Shown: positions 53,477 to 62,721 of the stretch, piece after piece
Numbering within the stretch: the first letter of the stretch is position 1
How the letters are laid out: each line of letters opens with the position of its first letter
NCBI GenBank assembly: GCA_003150235.1
Contig: QAMW01000020.1
Span: 1 to 64,000 of the forward strand
Source of the DNA: Bacteroidales bacterium
Lineage (GTDB): Bacteria > Bacteroidota > Bacteroidia > Bacteroidales > Muribaculaceae
DNA: 64,000 nucleotides
Reading direction: 5' to 3'
Made by a program: the position numbers and the translations under genes
Notes under the pieces: model-generated
What the model was told of the DNA's origin: nothing
Databases searched by the model: none
Seen by the model: only the letters and a program-made list of their open reading frames with translations

Positions 53477-54158
53477 CCGGCTGCTTGACCTGATATACCC
53501 GCGTGTGTGCGAGGTGTGTGGTCGCTCGCTTTTTCGTGAAGAGGAGGTGATGTGTCTGCATTGCGCCTACGACCTTCCGCGCACCAATGTGCATCGCGAC
53601 AGTTTCAATATGATTCATCGCCGGCTCGCCACGGTCGCCACGCCGATTGAACGCGCCGCCGGATATTTCCATTATTACCGGGAGGGAGTCTACAACGATA
53701 TCATACACCGTGCGAAATATCAGGGTCGCCCTGTATTGATGAAATCTATGGGGGAGCGTTTTGCACGGGAGATTGCCCCCGACGGATTCTTTGACGGTAT
53801 CGACCTCATACTTCCTGTGCCGCTTCATTGGATGAAGATGATACGCCGGGGTTATAATCAGAGCCGATATCTTGCAGAAGGCATCGGGAAGGTCACAGGG
53901 TTGCCTGTGGGGAACCATCTTGTCGCAAGACGCGGACATTCCACACAGACATCACGGACTGATTTCAGCCGGTGGCTCAACGCGCAGTCGGTCTATGCAG
54001 TGCGTGATGCCGGTGAACTCGCCGGAAAGCATATCCTTGTCACTGATGACGTAATCACTACCGGAGCCACTATGATAGCCTGTTGCAATGCCATTATTTC
54101 CGCCGTGCCCGATGCCAAAGTGTCGGTACTTTCACTTGGTGTAGCCCACATGAGCTGA
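53457..54158 (+). CDS. ComF family phosphoribosyltransferase-like protein
   Basis: A 233-residue ComF-type protein. A zinc-ribbon-like pair (CEVCG and CLHC, about residues 17-40) precedes the phosphoribosyltransferase fold with the PRPP motif ILVTDDVITTGATM near residue 200. RRGYNQSRYLAEGI is typical. The ATG at 53457 has GGGGAGAG just upstream; longer in-frame versions lie inside recX. ComF proteins act in DNA uptake in competent species; in Bacteroidetes the role is not established. Confidence 0.9.
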   Translation: MVTTIIDRLLDLIYPRVCEVCGRSLFREEEVMCLHCAYDLPRTNVHRDSFNMIHRRLATVATPIERAAGYFHYYREGVYNDIIHRAKYQGRPVLMKSMGERFAREIAPDGFFDGIDLILPVPLHWMKMIRRGYNQSRYLAEGIGKVTGLPVGNHLVARRGHSTQTSRTDFSRWLNAQSVYAVRDAGELAGKHILVTDDVITTGATMIACCNAIISAVPDAKVSVLSLGVAHMS

Positions 54159-54278
54159 GATATTTGCACGATATAGAAACTTTATCAGTTGTTAAATGTT
54201 ATTATCACAGGGGTCATCTATAGCCCTTGCGACAGATATTTTTCATCATAATACATAAACCAACAAACTGAAGTGACC

Positions 54279-55937
54279 ATGAGCCAAGAAAGTAATCGGC
54301 ACTACGATGTAATCGTAATCGGTGGAGGCGCCACTGGTGCCGGCACTGCGCGTGACTGTGCCATGCGCGGATTGAAGACTCTTCTGGTAGAGCGTTTTGA
54401 CTTTACCGCCGGAGCTACCGGGCGTAACCACGGGCTTCTCCACAGCGGCGCACGATATGCCGTGACCGACCAGGAATCGGCGACGGAGTGTATAAAAGAG
54501 AATATGATACTCCGGCGTATAGCGCGTCACTGTGTCGATGACACTGGCGGCTTGTTTGTCACGCTTCCCGAAGATGACCTTGACTATCAGCATAATTTCA
54601 TAGAGTGCTGCCATAAGGCGGGTATAAATGCCGAGGCTATCGACCCGCGTGAGGCGGTAAGGCTTGAACCGGCGGTCAATCCCGACATCATAGGGGCGGT
54701 AAAAGTGCCCGACGGGGCTATCGACCCGTTCCGTCTGACTGTGGCAAACGTGGTTTCGGCGCGCAAGGATGGCGCCGACATACTCACCTATCATGAGGTC
54801 GTGGGGTTTGAGCGTGAACAGAACCGCATAACCGGGGTGAAACTACGCGACAACAAGACTGGAGAGCTGCTCAGCCGCCATGCTGACCTTGTAATCAACG
54901 CGGGCGGTATATGGGGACACCACATCGCTCAGCTTGCCGGGGTGTCGGTCAACATGTTTCCGGCAAAGGGTGCGTTGCTTATATTCGGACACCGCGTCAA
55001 CAACGTGGTCATCAACCGATGCCGCAAGCCTGCCGATGCCGATATACTTGTGCCGGGTGACACCATTTCGCTCATAGGAACCACTTCCAGCCGCATCCCT
55101 TACGACCAGATTGACAATATGGACGTGACTCAGGAAGAGGTCGACGTGCTGATGAGAGAAGGGACAAAGATTGCCCCCGTGCTCGCATATACCCGCATAC
55201 TGCGCGCATATGCCGGTGTGCGCCCGCTTGTCGCCGCCGACAATGACCCGTCGGGCAGAAGCATCAGCCGTGGTATCGTGTGTCTCGACCATGCCACACG
55301 CGACGGGCTTGAGGGATTTATCACCATTACCGGCGGCAAGCTGATGACTTACCGTCTGATGGCGGAGTGGGCTACCGACCTTGCTTGCAAGAAACTCGGC
55401 AGGGATGTAAAATGCCGCACCGCCGAAGTGCCTCTGCCGGGGTCAGAACTGGAGGCTCATGAAGGAGGCACGGTGATGACGCGTCCGAAGGCACATATCA
55501 TAGAACTTAGCACCGACCAGAAAGCCGCCGAAGAGCGTCACGGGTCGCTCAGTGCCGAAATCGAATACAAGACACTCGCCGACGAGGCTGTGGTGTGTGA
55601 GTGTGAACAGGTATCGGTGGGAGAGCTGAAATATGCTATCAACCATCTCCATTGCGAGAACCTTATAAACCTGCGCCGACGCACCCGTCTCGGTATGGGC
55701 ACGTGTCAGGGAGGTCTGTGCGCTTGCCGCGCAGCAGGCATCCTGGTTAATTCCAACCGGTGTGCGGAGCGCACGTTGCGCGACCTGTCATCGTTTATCA
55801 ACGAGCGATGGAAAGGCATGTATCCTGTCGCCTGGGGCGAGTCGCTTGTCGAGGGACAGTTCATGTCGTGGCTCTACGAGGGGGTATGCGGGCTTGACGA
55901 GATTGCTCTCCCGGAGGATAAAATTGACGCAAAATAA
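54279..55937 (+). CDS. glpA: Anaerobic glycerol-3-phosphate dehydrogenase subunit A
   Basis: A 552-residue FAD-dependent dehydrogenase, the catalytic subunit that oxidises glycerol-3-phosphate to dihydroxyacetone phosphate. The FAD motif VIVIGGGATGAGTARDCA lies near the N-terminus, with NHGLLHSGARYAV next. The C-terminal part has the BFD-like iron-sulfur motif (CECEQV, then GTCQGGLCACR). The ATG at 54279 is chosen over a GTG six bases upstream. It is followed by glpB after 8 nt and glpC after that. Confidence 0.95.
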   Translation: MSQESNRHYDVIVIGGGATGAGTARDCAMRGLKTLLVERFDFTAGATGRNHGLLHSGARYAVTDQESATECIKENMILRRIARHCVDDTGGLFVTLPEDDLDYQHNFIECCHKAGINAEAIDPREAVRLEPAVNPDIIGAVKVPDGAIDPFRLTVANVVSARKDGADILTYHEVVGFEREQNRITGVKLRDNKTGELLSRHADLVINAGGIWGHHIAQLAGVSVNMFPAKGALLIFGHRVNNVVINRCRKPADADILVPGDTISLIGTTSSRIPYDQIDNMDVTQEEVDVLMREGTKIAPVLAYTRILRAYAGVRPLVAADNDPSGRSISRGIVCLDHATRDGLEGFITITGGKLMTYRLMAEWATDLACKKLGRDVKCRTAEVPLPGSELEAHEGGTVMTRPKAHIIELSTDQKAAEERHGSLSAEIEYKTLADEAVVCECEQVSVGELKYAINHLHCENLINLRRRTRLGMGTCQGGLCACRAAGILVNSNRCAERTLRDLSSFINERWKGMYPVAWGESLVEGQFMSWLYEGVCGLDEIALPEDKIDAK

Positions 55938-55945
55938 TTACGGTT

Positions 55946-57199
55946 ATGAAATATGACTCAATAATAATAGGTGGAGGTATCAGCGGACTGGTATGCGGTA
56001 TAAAGATGCTTAAAGCGGGCAAGAAAGTAGCTATCGTGTCTTCAGGTCAGAGCGCCCTTCATTTTAATTCAGGATCAATCGACCTTTTCGGTAGAAAAGA
56101 TGGCAACGATGTAAAGCATCCGCTTGATGAGATTGCCCGGGTGCCTGAAGGGCATCCCTATAAAAAACTCGGCATAGACACGGTGAAAAAGCTTATTCCC
56201 GAGGTAAAACCTCTATTTGCAGAGGCGGGAATAACACTTGTAGGGAAAGAGGATGAAAATCATTACCGTCTTACCCCGACAGGTATTTTTAAGCCGGCGT
56301 GGATGTCGATGCTCGACTATGTTGCCGTGGAGTCGGCGGAAAATTTGCCCTGGGGGAAGGTGGCGATCATAAATATCACAGGCTATCTTGATTTTTATCC
56401 CGACTTTATCGAGCGGGGGCTTAATCAGGCGGGTCTTGAATGTGAGCGGCGTGATTTCACTATCCCCGAGCTTGACACACTGCGTAAAAGCTCCACGGAG
56501 ATGCGCGCCACAAACATAGCGAGGTTTATCACCGGCAACGTGATAAAGCGTTTCGCCGCCGAGGTCAACCGTATAGTCACCGAGACAAAAGCCGACACGG
56601 TGATAATGCCGGCTATCATAGGTCTGTTTGATGAAGAGCCGGTAAAGCTTCTGAAGGAGCAGGTGAAATGTCCGCTCTACTATGTGTCAACCATGCCGAT
56701 GTCGCTTTGCGGAATGCGCGCCCAGATGCGTCTGCGCAATCATTTCCAGCATCTCGGCGGCTCATACCTGTTAGGTGACACTGTTGCTTCCGGTGAATTT
56801 GATGGAAGTCGTCTGACCAGTATCCGCACCGTCAATCTCGGCGACATGACTCTTGAAGCCGAACAGTTTGTACTTGCCACCGGCAGTTTTTTCAGTCACG
56901 GTCTTGAGGCGACACCCAATAAGGTATTTGAGCCGATATTCCGTCTCGACGTAAATGTCGACGGACCGCGCAGCGGATGGTGTGACATCGACCTGTATAA
57001 CCCCCAGCAATATATGCGTTTCGGTGTTGTGACCGACGATTCGTTTCATGTCTACAAGGATGGGAAACGTGTCGACAACATGCGGGCTATCGGCGCGATT
57101 GCAGGCGGTCATGACGCGCTCAAAGAGGGGTCGGGTGGCGGCGTGGCGGTATTGACCGCACTCAAGGTGGCTTCCGACATTGTTAACGAGTTAAAATAG
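55946..57199 (+). CDS. glpB: Anaerobic glycerol-3-phosphate dehydrogenase subunit B
   Basis: A 417-residue flavoprotein subunit. The FMN/FAD-type motif SIIIGGGISGLVCGIKMLKAG begins at residue 5, and SALHFNSGSIDLFG is typical of GlpB. It links GlpA to the membrane subunit GlpC. It starts 8 nt after glpA and ends 10 nt before glpC. Confidence 0.95.
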   Translation: MKYDSIIIGGGISGLVCGIKMLKAGKKVAIVSSGQSALHFNSGSIDLFGRKDGNDVKHPLDEIARVPEGHPYKKLGIDTVKKLIPEVKPLFAEAGITLVGKEDENHYRLTPTGIFKPAWMSMLDYVAVESAENLPWGKVAIINITGYLDFYPDFIERGLNQAGLECERRDFTIPELDTLRKSSTEMRATNIARFITGNVIKRFAAEVNRIVTETKADTVIMPAIIGLFDEEPVKLLKEQVKCPLYYVSTMPMSLCGMRAQMRLRNHFQHLGGSYLLGDTVASGEFDGSRLTSIRTVNLGDMTLEAEQFVLATGSFFSHGLEATPNKVFEPIFRLDVNVDGPRSGWCDIDLYNPQQYMRFGVVTDDSFHVYKDGKRVDNMRAIGAIAGGHDALKEGSGGGVAVLTALKVASDIVNELK

Positions 57200-57209
57200 C
57201 GCAGGCATT

Positions 57210-58463
57210 ATGGAAGAATATCAAGAAAATACTGTAAGCAAGAATAATTTTGAGGAATGTATCAAGTGTACGATATGTACCGTCTATTGTCCTGTGACAG
57301 CCGTTAATCCGGATTATCCCGGACCTAAGCAGGCGGGACCCGATGGTGAGCGTTACCGTCTTAAAAAACCGTTCTTCTACGACGAAGCTCTGAAATATTG
57401 TCTGAACTGCAAGCGTTGCGAGGTGGCATGTCCGTCTAATGTCAAGATAGGCGATATAATACAGTCGGCACGTATCAAATATAGCAAGCATGCCCCGACA
57501 CTGCGCGACCGTATGCTTGCCAGCACGGATTTCATGGGCACTGTCGCGACTCCGTTTGCTCCCGTGGTCAACGGCATGTTGCGTCTGAAGCCGGTAAAGA
57601 AAATCATGGACTCTGTACTGAAAATAGATGACGGGAGAACCTTCCCGACTTACGCCCGTCAGACATTCACCTCGTGGTATAAGAAACACGCTGCTTCCGG
57701 TCAGGCATCATACAAAAATCAGGTTGTGTATTTCCACGGTTGCTACGTGCAGTATAATTATCCTCAGCTCGGCAAAGACCTGGTGACGCTGATGAATGCG
57801 GTAGGTTACGGCATTCAGCTGCTTGAAAAAGAGAAATGCTGCGGTGTCGCCAAGATTGCTAACAAACTTGTGAAGGAAGCTACGCGCGACGCAAATATCA
57901 ATCTTGAGTCGATAAGGAAGGCGGTGAAGACTGACAAGATGCAGGTAATCGCTACAAGTTCGACATGCACGTTCACGATGCGTGACGAATATCTCCACAT
58001 CCTCGGAATCGATAATCTCGACGTTCGCGACGATATCATGCTTGCCACCCGCTTCCTATATAATCTTATAGATGAGGGAAAGGTAAAGCTTGTGTTCAGG
58101 GATGATTTCCACAAGCGCGTTGCTTATCACACGCCGTGTCACATGGAAAAACTCGGATGGTCGATTTACTCTACCTCGCTGCTTAAGATGATTCCCGGAC
58201 TGGAGTATGTGCCTCTCGACTCACATTGCTGCGGTATAGCCGGCACTTACGGATTCAAAAAGGAAAACTACGAGTATTCCCAGGGCATAGGCAAGCCGCT
58301 TTTCGACCAGATAATCAACAGCCGGGTCGACCTTGTCGCCACCGATTGCGAGACATGTAAGTGGCAGATAGAGATGTCGACAGGAATGCCTGTAGCCAAC
58401 CCCGTGTCGATACTCGCCGAGGCAATCGATATTGATAAGACCAAGGCGGCAAATAATTGCTGA
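57210..58463 (+). CDS. glpC: Anaerobic glycerol-3-phosphate dehydrogenase subunit C
   Basis: A 417-residue iron-sulfur subunit that passes electrons to menaquinone. Two [4Fe-4S] motifs are near the N-terminus (CIKCTICTVYCP and CLNCKRCEVACP). Two CCG (heterodisulfide-reductase-like) domains follow, with YFHGCYVQYNYPQ and EKCCGVA in the first, and HTPCHMEKLG and SHCCGIAGTYG in the second. A stem-loop follows. Confidence 0.95.
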   Translation: MEEYQENTVSKNNFEECIKCTICTVYCPVTAVNPDYPGPKQAGPDGERYRLKKPFFYDEALKYCLNCKRCEVACPSNVKIGDIIQSARIKYSKHAPTLRDRMLASTDFMGTVATPFAPVVNGMLRLKPVKKIMDSVLKIDDGRTFPTYARQTFTSWYKKHAASGQASYKNQVVYFHGCYVQYNYPQLGKDLVTLMNAVGYGIQLLEKEKCCGVAKIANKLVKEATRDANINLESIRKAVKTDKMQVIATSSTCTFTMRDEYLHILGIDNLDVRDDIMLATRFLYNLIDEGKVKLVFRDDFHKRVAYHTPCHMEKLGWSIYSTSLLKMIPGLEYVPLDSHCCGIAGTYGFKKENYEYSQGIGKPLFDQIINSRVDLVATDCETCKWQIEMSTGMPVANPVSILAEAIDIDKTKAANNC

Positions 58464-58492
58464 TAATGTAGTCTATATAGGAAATTTAAAAG

Positions 58493-58530
58493 TTACGCCC
58501 TGTGTCACGATACTGCGACACAGGGCGTAA
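58493..58530. terminator. Perfect 14-bp stem-loop between convergent genes
   Basis: Positions 58493-58506 and 58517-58530 are perfect inverted repeats of 14 bp (TTACGCCCTGTGTC) with a 10-nt loop. The minus-strand side has a short T run (CTTTTAAATTT); the plus side has only AGTTATT. It probably serves as a bidirectional terminator for glpC and the convergent secreted-protein gene. Confidence 0.8.
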
Positions 58531-58559
58531 AGTTATTACCGTAAAGTAGTGACGGCGGA

Positions 58560-60923
58560 TTATTTCCTTACAACCGTCTTACGGGCGGTGCCGTCGGAAT
58601 ATTTTACCACATATATGCCATCTTTTGCATCGGCGGCATTTATGCGGCGACCGTTGAGGTCGTAGATTCCGGTGATTTCAGCCCCATTTTCAGCAGTGAT
58701 GCCGGAAATGCCTACAGTGCCCTCTTTGACAGGAATTGATACTTCCACGCCGGGACCTTTTACAACCACGTTGCCTTCGGCGATTACATCAGCATAGTTG
58801 TGCTTTACCGTGAGCACACATTTGTTGTAGCGGCCTGTGACGGTAGCCTCGACACCGGCAGGAACTTCAACTGACAACTTGCTGCCGTCATAGTAGCTGC
58901 CAAGTTGTACTTCCACAGGTGTGTTAGAAAGCGTAATCTCTTCAGTGTCGGTGGTGAGCCAGGGATATTCGGCGTCAAGACCGATGGCAAATGATGCATA
59001 GGGGTCAACGTAATCGCCGTCTGCTTTATATACCATAGGCTTTATGCTGTAGTATTCGCCACGGTCGGTGTGACCGCTCAGGTCGATATGGTTCATGATA
59101 TATCCGAGACACATATAGTTGGGGTCGGGTTTTGCCGACTGCAGCGGAACAAAATATTCGACCTTATCGGAACGGAATCCTTTTATCATGATAAAGTATG
59201 CGGGATGTTCTTCTGTGGCGCTGATTACAACCGGTTCGTCAAAGTTGAACGGTAGGCAAAGATAACCTTTCGCGTCATTGTACTGAGCGATAAATTCCGA
59301 GCCTTTCAATGTCGTTGATGCAATCTCGGTAAGTGACTCGTAGGCGGCAGACATCTCACTGTCCAGAGCGTAAATAGTCGCTGTAAATTCAGCCTCAGGA
59401 TCAACCTTACCCCAACCGAATGCTGTAATTCCGTTTACTACGAGCGGCGCTTCCGTTGCCATGAATAAGTTGGCGATTCCTTCAAGATGTGAGTAGTTGC
59501 CTTCCATAGGCTCGGCTCCATTGAGTGAGTAGTTAAGCCAATACTGGTCGGTGTGGTTGTTATAGCCGAATACAGGTATCGCGTTGTCACCGATAGTTTC
59601 ATCATCGCAAGTGATAAATGTGAATCCGCTGTTATTGAGTGCGAAGGGGAATAAAGTAGCCTCAAACTCCGTGCCGTCGTTGAGGGTACGCTCAACCTTT
59701 CCTCCCGCCTGGAAATAAACATAAGGCGCGGTGTAGCTGCCGGGGGTGGAGTTGGGTGCCGATGCGGTGAGGGTAGGAGGATAGAAGAAATTATTGCGCA
59801 TACTTGCCTCGCTTGAATAATCAGGGATATATGTCACTGTAAGTGCCTCGGGATTATTATCAGTTACAAAATCTGCCGTGACGGGGTCACAATAAGTCCA
59901 TTCATATTCTGCGCCATCGATATATGTCATATTGGTCCATGTAAGCGGTGCATATACAGGATACATCGCGATATCTGCGGTCAGACATGTGAGTGAGGCG
60001 CTGCGTGTGAATCCCCAGTATAGAGTGGAGAATGGATCCAGGTATGATACATCTTCGAGTGCGGGATAACCTACTCCTACCGCATCAATAAACATGGAAT
60101 TTCCGTCAATACCTACATAACGGAATGCAATTTTTGCTTTCTTTCCGGCGATTTTATCGAGTGACATGCTCTTTTTCTCCATGCCTGCAGGAGTCTCATC
60201 ATATAATTCCAAGAGAGTCATGCCTTTGTAGTCGTCGACATAGTCATGAAGCATTATCCATTCTTCTCCTGCGGGCTGTGCCCATATCTGTAGGGTTGCG
60301 GATACGGTGGGTTCGCCGATGAACACCATATTCTCCCAGTCAACATTATCAAGATTAAACAAAAATACGGGATCAAGATACAGCCAGTATGACAGATTAA
60401 ATCCTTCGGCGATTTCTATTTCCGGAGTGATAAGCCATTCATCCTGTTTTACCTCGGAGTAATTGATAGCATACGAATATATGCCGTCGGCAGGTGCCGG
60501 AAGACCGAAACTTGTATTTGGAAGGCATGGTGTCCAGCTTTCGCTGCGCTCTACTTCGCCGCGCATGTCGACTGTCCAGCCTTCGGGGGTCCATTCAAGG
60601 TCTTCACCGTCCCAGCCTTCAAAACTTTCAAAGAGCACAAAGCCTTGGGGAGCCTTTACCCCCCCTATCGGGGAGCGCATAGCCTTGATAGATTGAAGGT
60701 TGCGGCTTTCTTTCCCAATGACGTGAAGTTTTTTGATACCATTTTCAACAGTTGAAGTGACGCCGGGTGCAATCTGCTTTACATTTTTTGCAGGCGCATT
60801 GTTGATGCGAGTCACTTTCAGATTGTCGCTTGCGTTGACTCTTTGCAAATCATTGGCGGGAGTTGCCGCAATGACCGTGAGTGCAGCGGAAGCGATTACA
60901 CTTGTAAGTAGAATATTCTTCAT
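58560..60923 (-). CDS. Secreted choice-of-anchor protein with type IX-like sorting tail
   Basis: A 787-residue exported protein with a signal peptide (1-19). Residues 95-300 form a MAM/choice-of-anchor-J-like jelly roll (GFVLFESFEGWDGEDLEWTP; DEWLITPEIEIAEGF; FRYVGIDGNSMFIDAVGVG). A large middle part shows beta-rich repeats with Asp/Glu-rich turns. An Ig-like segment (about 660-735) leads to a C-terminal tail (ITGIYDLNGRRINA, then GIYVVKYSDGTARKTVVRK) that resembles a type A T9SS sorting domain. No catalytic site was found. It interrupts the glp genes on the opposite strand, with its own promoter. Function unknown. Confidence 0.85.
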   Translation of the reverse strand: MKNILLTSVIASAALTVIAATPANDLQRVNASDNLKVTRINNAPAKNVKQIAPGVTSTVENGIKKLHVIGKESRNLQSIKAMRSPIGGVKAPQGFVLFESFEGWDGEDLEWTPEGWTVDMRGEVERSESWTPCLPNTSFGLPAPADGIYSYAINYSEVKQDEWLITPEIEIAEGFNLSYWLYLDPVFLFNLDNVDWENMVFIGEPTVSATLQIWAQPAGEEWIMLHDYVDDYKGMTLLELYDETPAGMEKKSMSLDKIAGKKAKIAFRYVGIDGNSMFIDAVGVGYPALEDVSYLDPFSTLYWGFTRSASLTCLTADIAMYPVYAPLTWTNMTYIDGAEYEWTYCDPVTADFVTDNNPEALTVTYIPDYSSEASMRNNFFYPPTLTASAPNSTPGSYTAPYVYFQAGGKVERTLNDGTEFEATLFPFALNNSGFTFITCDDETIGDNAIPVFGYNNHTDQYWLNYSLNGAEPMEGNYSHLEGIANLFMATEAPLVVNGITAFGWGKVDPEAEFTATIYALDSEMSAAYESLTEIASTTLKGSEFIAQYNDAKGYLCLPFNFDEPVVISATEEHPAYFIMIKGFRSDKVEYFVPLQSAKPDPNYMCLGYIMNHIDLSGHTDRGEYYSIKPMVYKADGDYVDPYASFAIGLDAEYPWLTTDTEEITLSNTPVEVQLGSYYDGSKLSVEVPAGVEATVTGRYNKCVLTVKHNYADVIAEGNVVVKGPGVEVSIPVKEGTVGISGITAENGAEITGIYDLNGRRINAADAKDGIYVVKYSDGTARKTVVRK

Positions 60924-60954
60924 AATGATTGGTTTGTATATGAATAAGAAATTG

Positions 60955-60962
60955 CAAAGGTA
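60955..60962 (-). promoter_or_regulatory. Candidate promoter of the secreted choice-of-anchor protein
   Basis: On the minus strand TACCTTTG matches TAnnTTTG exactly. The start would be near 60951, giving a 28-nt leader. Confidence 0.6.
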
Positions 60963-60976
60963 TGAATAAAAACCGA

Positions 60977-61018
60977 TTATACCACTATGTTATTTGAAAT
61001 TAACATTATATGGTATAA
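60977..61018. repeat. Imperfect palindrome upstream of a promoter
   Basis: TTATACCA (60977-60984) pairs with TGGTATAA (61011-61018), and inside these TGTTA (60988-60992) pairs with TAACA (61001-61005). The palindrome lies 15-56 nt upstream of the minus-strand -7 box, the usual place for an activator or repressor site. Confidence 0.4.
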
Positions 61019-61096
61019 AATATGTTGGATTTGTAATGTCAGGCGGTTTTTATGATAATTAAATATTTTTGAAAAATCCATGAAATATCGTGTACC

Positions 61097-61104
61097 TATT
61101 TTTG
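61097..61104 (+). promoter_or_regulatory. Candidate promoter of glpT-glpQ
   Basis: TATTTTTG matches TAnnTTTG exactly. The start would be near 61108, with a leader of about 175 nt. The 9-bp inverted repeat begins two bases after this box. Confidence 0.55.
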
Positions 61105-61105
61105 C

Positions 61106-61130
61106 TGTCGTAATCAATAATATTACGACA
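61106..61130 (+). promoter_or_regulatory. Perfect 9-bp inverted repeat at the predicted glpT start site
   Basis: TGTCGTAAT (61106-61114) and ATTACGACA (61122-61130) are perfect inverted repeats with a 7-nt AT-rich spacer. Overlap with the predicted transcription start suggests a repressor operator, or a 5'-end hairpin protecting the mRNA. The same sequence was not found upstream of glpA. Confidence 0.5.
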
Positions 61131-61282
61131 ATGAAAAAGATAATTGTTTTCCGGAAGGTACAGTCGGGAGTGTTTATAACTTTTATTAACCTAAAAACGA
61201 ACAAAACTTGCTGAGTATTGTTACAATGTTATCCAAACCTAAACAGGACATCAAATCATCATCAACTAATATCTGATAATCA

Positions 61283-62671
61283 ATGTGGAAATTTTTAGCT
61301 CCGCCCGCCTATAAGCCTGAACAGACAGGCACAGAGGCTGATGCACGTTACAAAAGATTGAGGTGGCAGGTGTTTATCGGTATATTTATCGGTTACGCCG
61401 GCTTCTATATCGTTAGAAAGAACTTTTCGATGGCGATGCCTGAACTCGGCAATTTCGGCTATGAGACAGGTGAGCTGAGTATTGTGCTGTCAATGAACGC
61501 CATCGCTTATGCGTTGTCAAAATTCCTGATGGGCAGCGTGAGCGACCGCAGTAATGCGAGAGTGTTCCTCCCGCTTGGTCTTGTGCTTGCCGCCATCTCG
61601 ATGGCATTCATGATCGTGCCGGTAGTGGCACTCGGCCCTGACCAGAAGCCGCTTGCCATAGCTATCATGGCGATTCTCAACTTCCTGGTCGGGTGGTTCA
61701 ACGGCATGGGGTGGCCTCCGTGCGGTCGTGTGATGACACATTGGTTTTCGGTAAAGGAGCGCGGCACGAAAATGTCGATATGGAACTGCGCCCATAATGT
61801 AGGCGGCGCGCTTGTCGGCCCGATGGCTGTCTATGGCGCAATATGGTTCGGACACTGGTTCTACGGTTCCAACAAGGAGTATTACTTCCTTATCGGTACA
61901 TACGCTTTCCCCGCCGCAGTGGCAATTTTCATCGCAATCCTTGCCTACTGTCTTATCCGTGACACCCCGCAGTCATGCGGTCTGCCCTCGGTCGAGAAGT
62001 GGCGTAACGATTATCCTAAAAACTACAGCGAGAAGCAGGAGACTGTGCTCACCGCAAAGGAAATTTTCTTCAAATATGTGCTTAACAACAAACTGTTGTG
62101 GTATATCGCCATAGCAAATGCGTTTATCTACATGGTGCGTTACGGATGTCTTGACTGGGCACCTACCTATCTTAAAGAGGCACAGGGCTATGACATCAAG
62201 CAGGCAGGCTGGGCTTACTTCGCCTACGAGTTTGCGGCAATTCCCGGCACACTGGTGTGTGGATGGATGAGTGACAAGGTGTTCAAGGGCCGCCGTGCGC
62301 TCCCGACCATTATCTTCATGGGGTTTGTAGCTCTGTTTGTGTTCCTCTATTGGACATTCTCCGACAATTACGTGATAGTGACCGCCTCTCTTGTGGCAAT
62401 CGGTTTCTTTATTTACGGACCGGTGATGCTTGTAGGCGTCCAGGCACTTGATCTTGCCCCGAAGAATGCTGCCGGTACAGCAGCCGGTCTTACCGGATTT
62501 TTCGGATATTTCTTCGGCACGGCAATTCTTGCCAATATAGTGGTAGGTTATGTGGCACAGACTGCCGGATGGAACTGGACATTCATCATGCTTATCGGCG
62601 CATGTCTGCTGTCAATGGTGTTCATGGGTCTTACCTACAAGGAAGAGCAATATCTTGTAGAAAAGAAATAA
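61283..62671 (+). CDS. glpT: Glycerol-3-phosphate transporter (OPA family, MFS)
   Basis: A 462-residue inner-membrane antiporter exchanging glycerol-3-phosphate for phosphate. It follows E. coli GlpT closely from end to end: YKRLRWQVFIGIFIGYAGFY, the substrate Arg in VRKNFSMAMP, FLMGSVSDRSNARVFLP, GMGWPPCGRVMTHW, the second Arg in VRYGCLDWAPTYLKE, and GTAAGLTGFFGYFFG. Twelve helices are expected. It lies 50 nt before the glycerophosphodiesterase gene, giving a release-then-import pair. Confidence 0.96.
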   Translation: MWKFLAPPAYKPEQTGTEADARYKRLRWQVFIGIFIGYAGFYIVRKNFSMAMPELGNFGYETGELSIVLSMNAIAYALSKFLMGSVSDRSNARVFLPLGLVLAAISMAFMIVPVVALGPDQKPLAIAIMAILNFLVGWFNGMGWPPCGRVMTHWFSVKERGTKMSIWNCAHNVGGALVGPMAVYGAIWFGHWFYGSNKEYYFLIGTYAFPAAVAIFIAILAYCLIRDTPQSCGLPSVEKWRNDYPKNYSEKQETVLTAKEIFFKYVLNNKLLWYIAIANAFIYMVRYGCLDWAPTYLKEAQGYDIKQAGWAYFAYEFAAIPGTLVCGWMSDKVFKGRRALPTIIFMGFVALFVFLYWTFSDNYVIVTASLVAIGFFIYGPVMLVGVQALDLAPKNAAGTAAGLTGFFGYFFGTAILANIVVGYVAQTAGWNWTFIMLIGACLLSMVFMGLTYKEEQYLVEKK

Positions 62672-62721
62672 GCTTGCGAAATTAAAATAATCAGATACCT
62701 AAAATCCAATTTTTTAAATCT

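Larger units (their letters stand above)
60924..61282. other. Divergent regulatory region between secreted protein and glpT
   Basis: This 359-bp gap has no supported gene. It holds a minus-strand -7 box (60955-60962), an imperfect palindrome (60977-61018), a plus-strand -7 box (61097-61104) and a perfect 9-bp inverted repeat (61106-61130). The remaining 150 nt before glpT are an AT-rich leader without an obvious structure. Confidence 0.65.
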
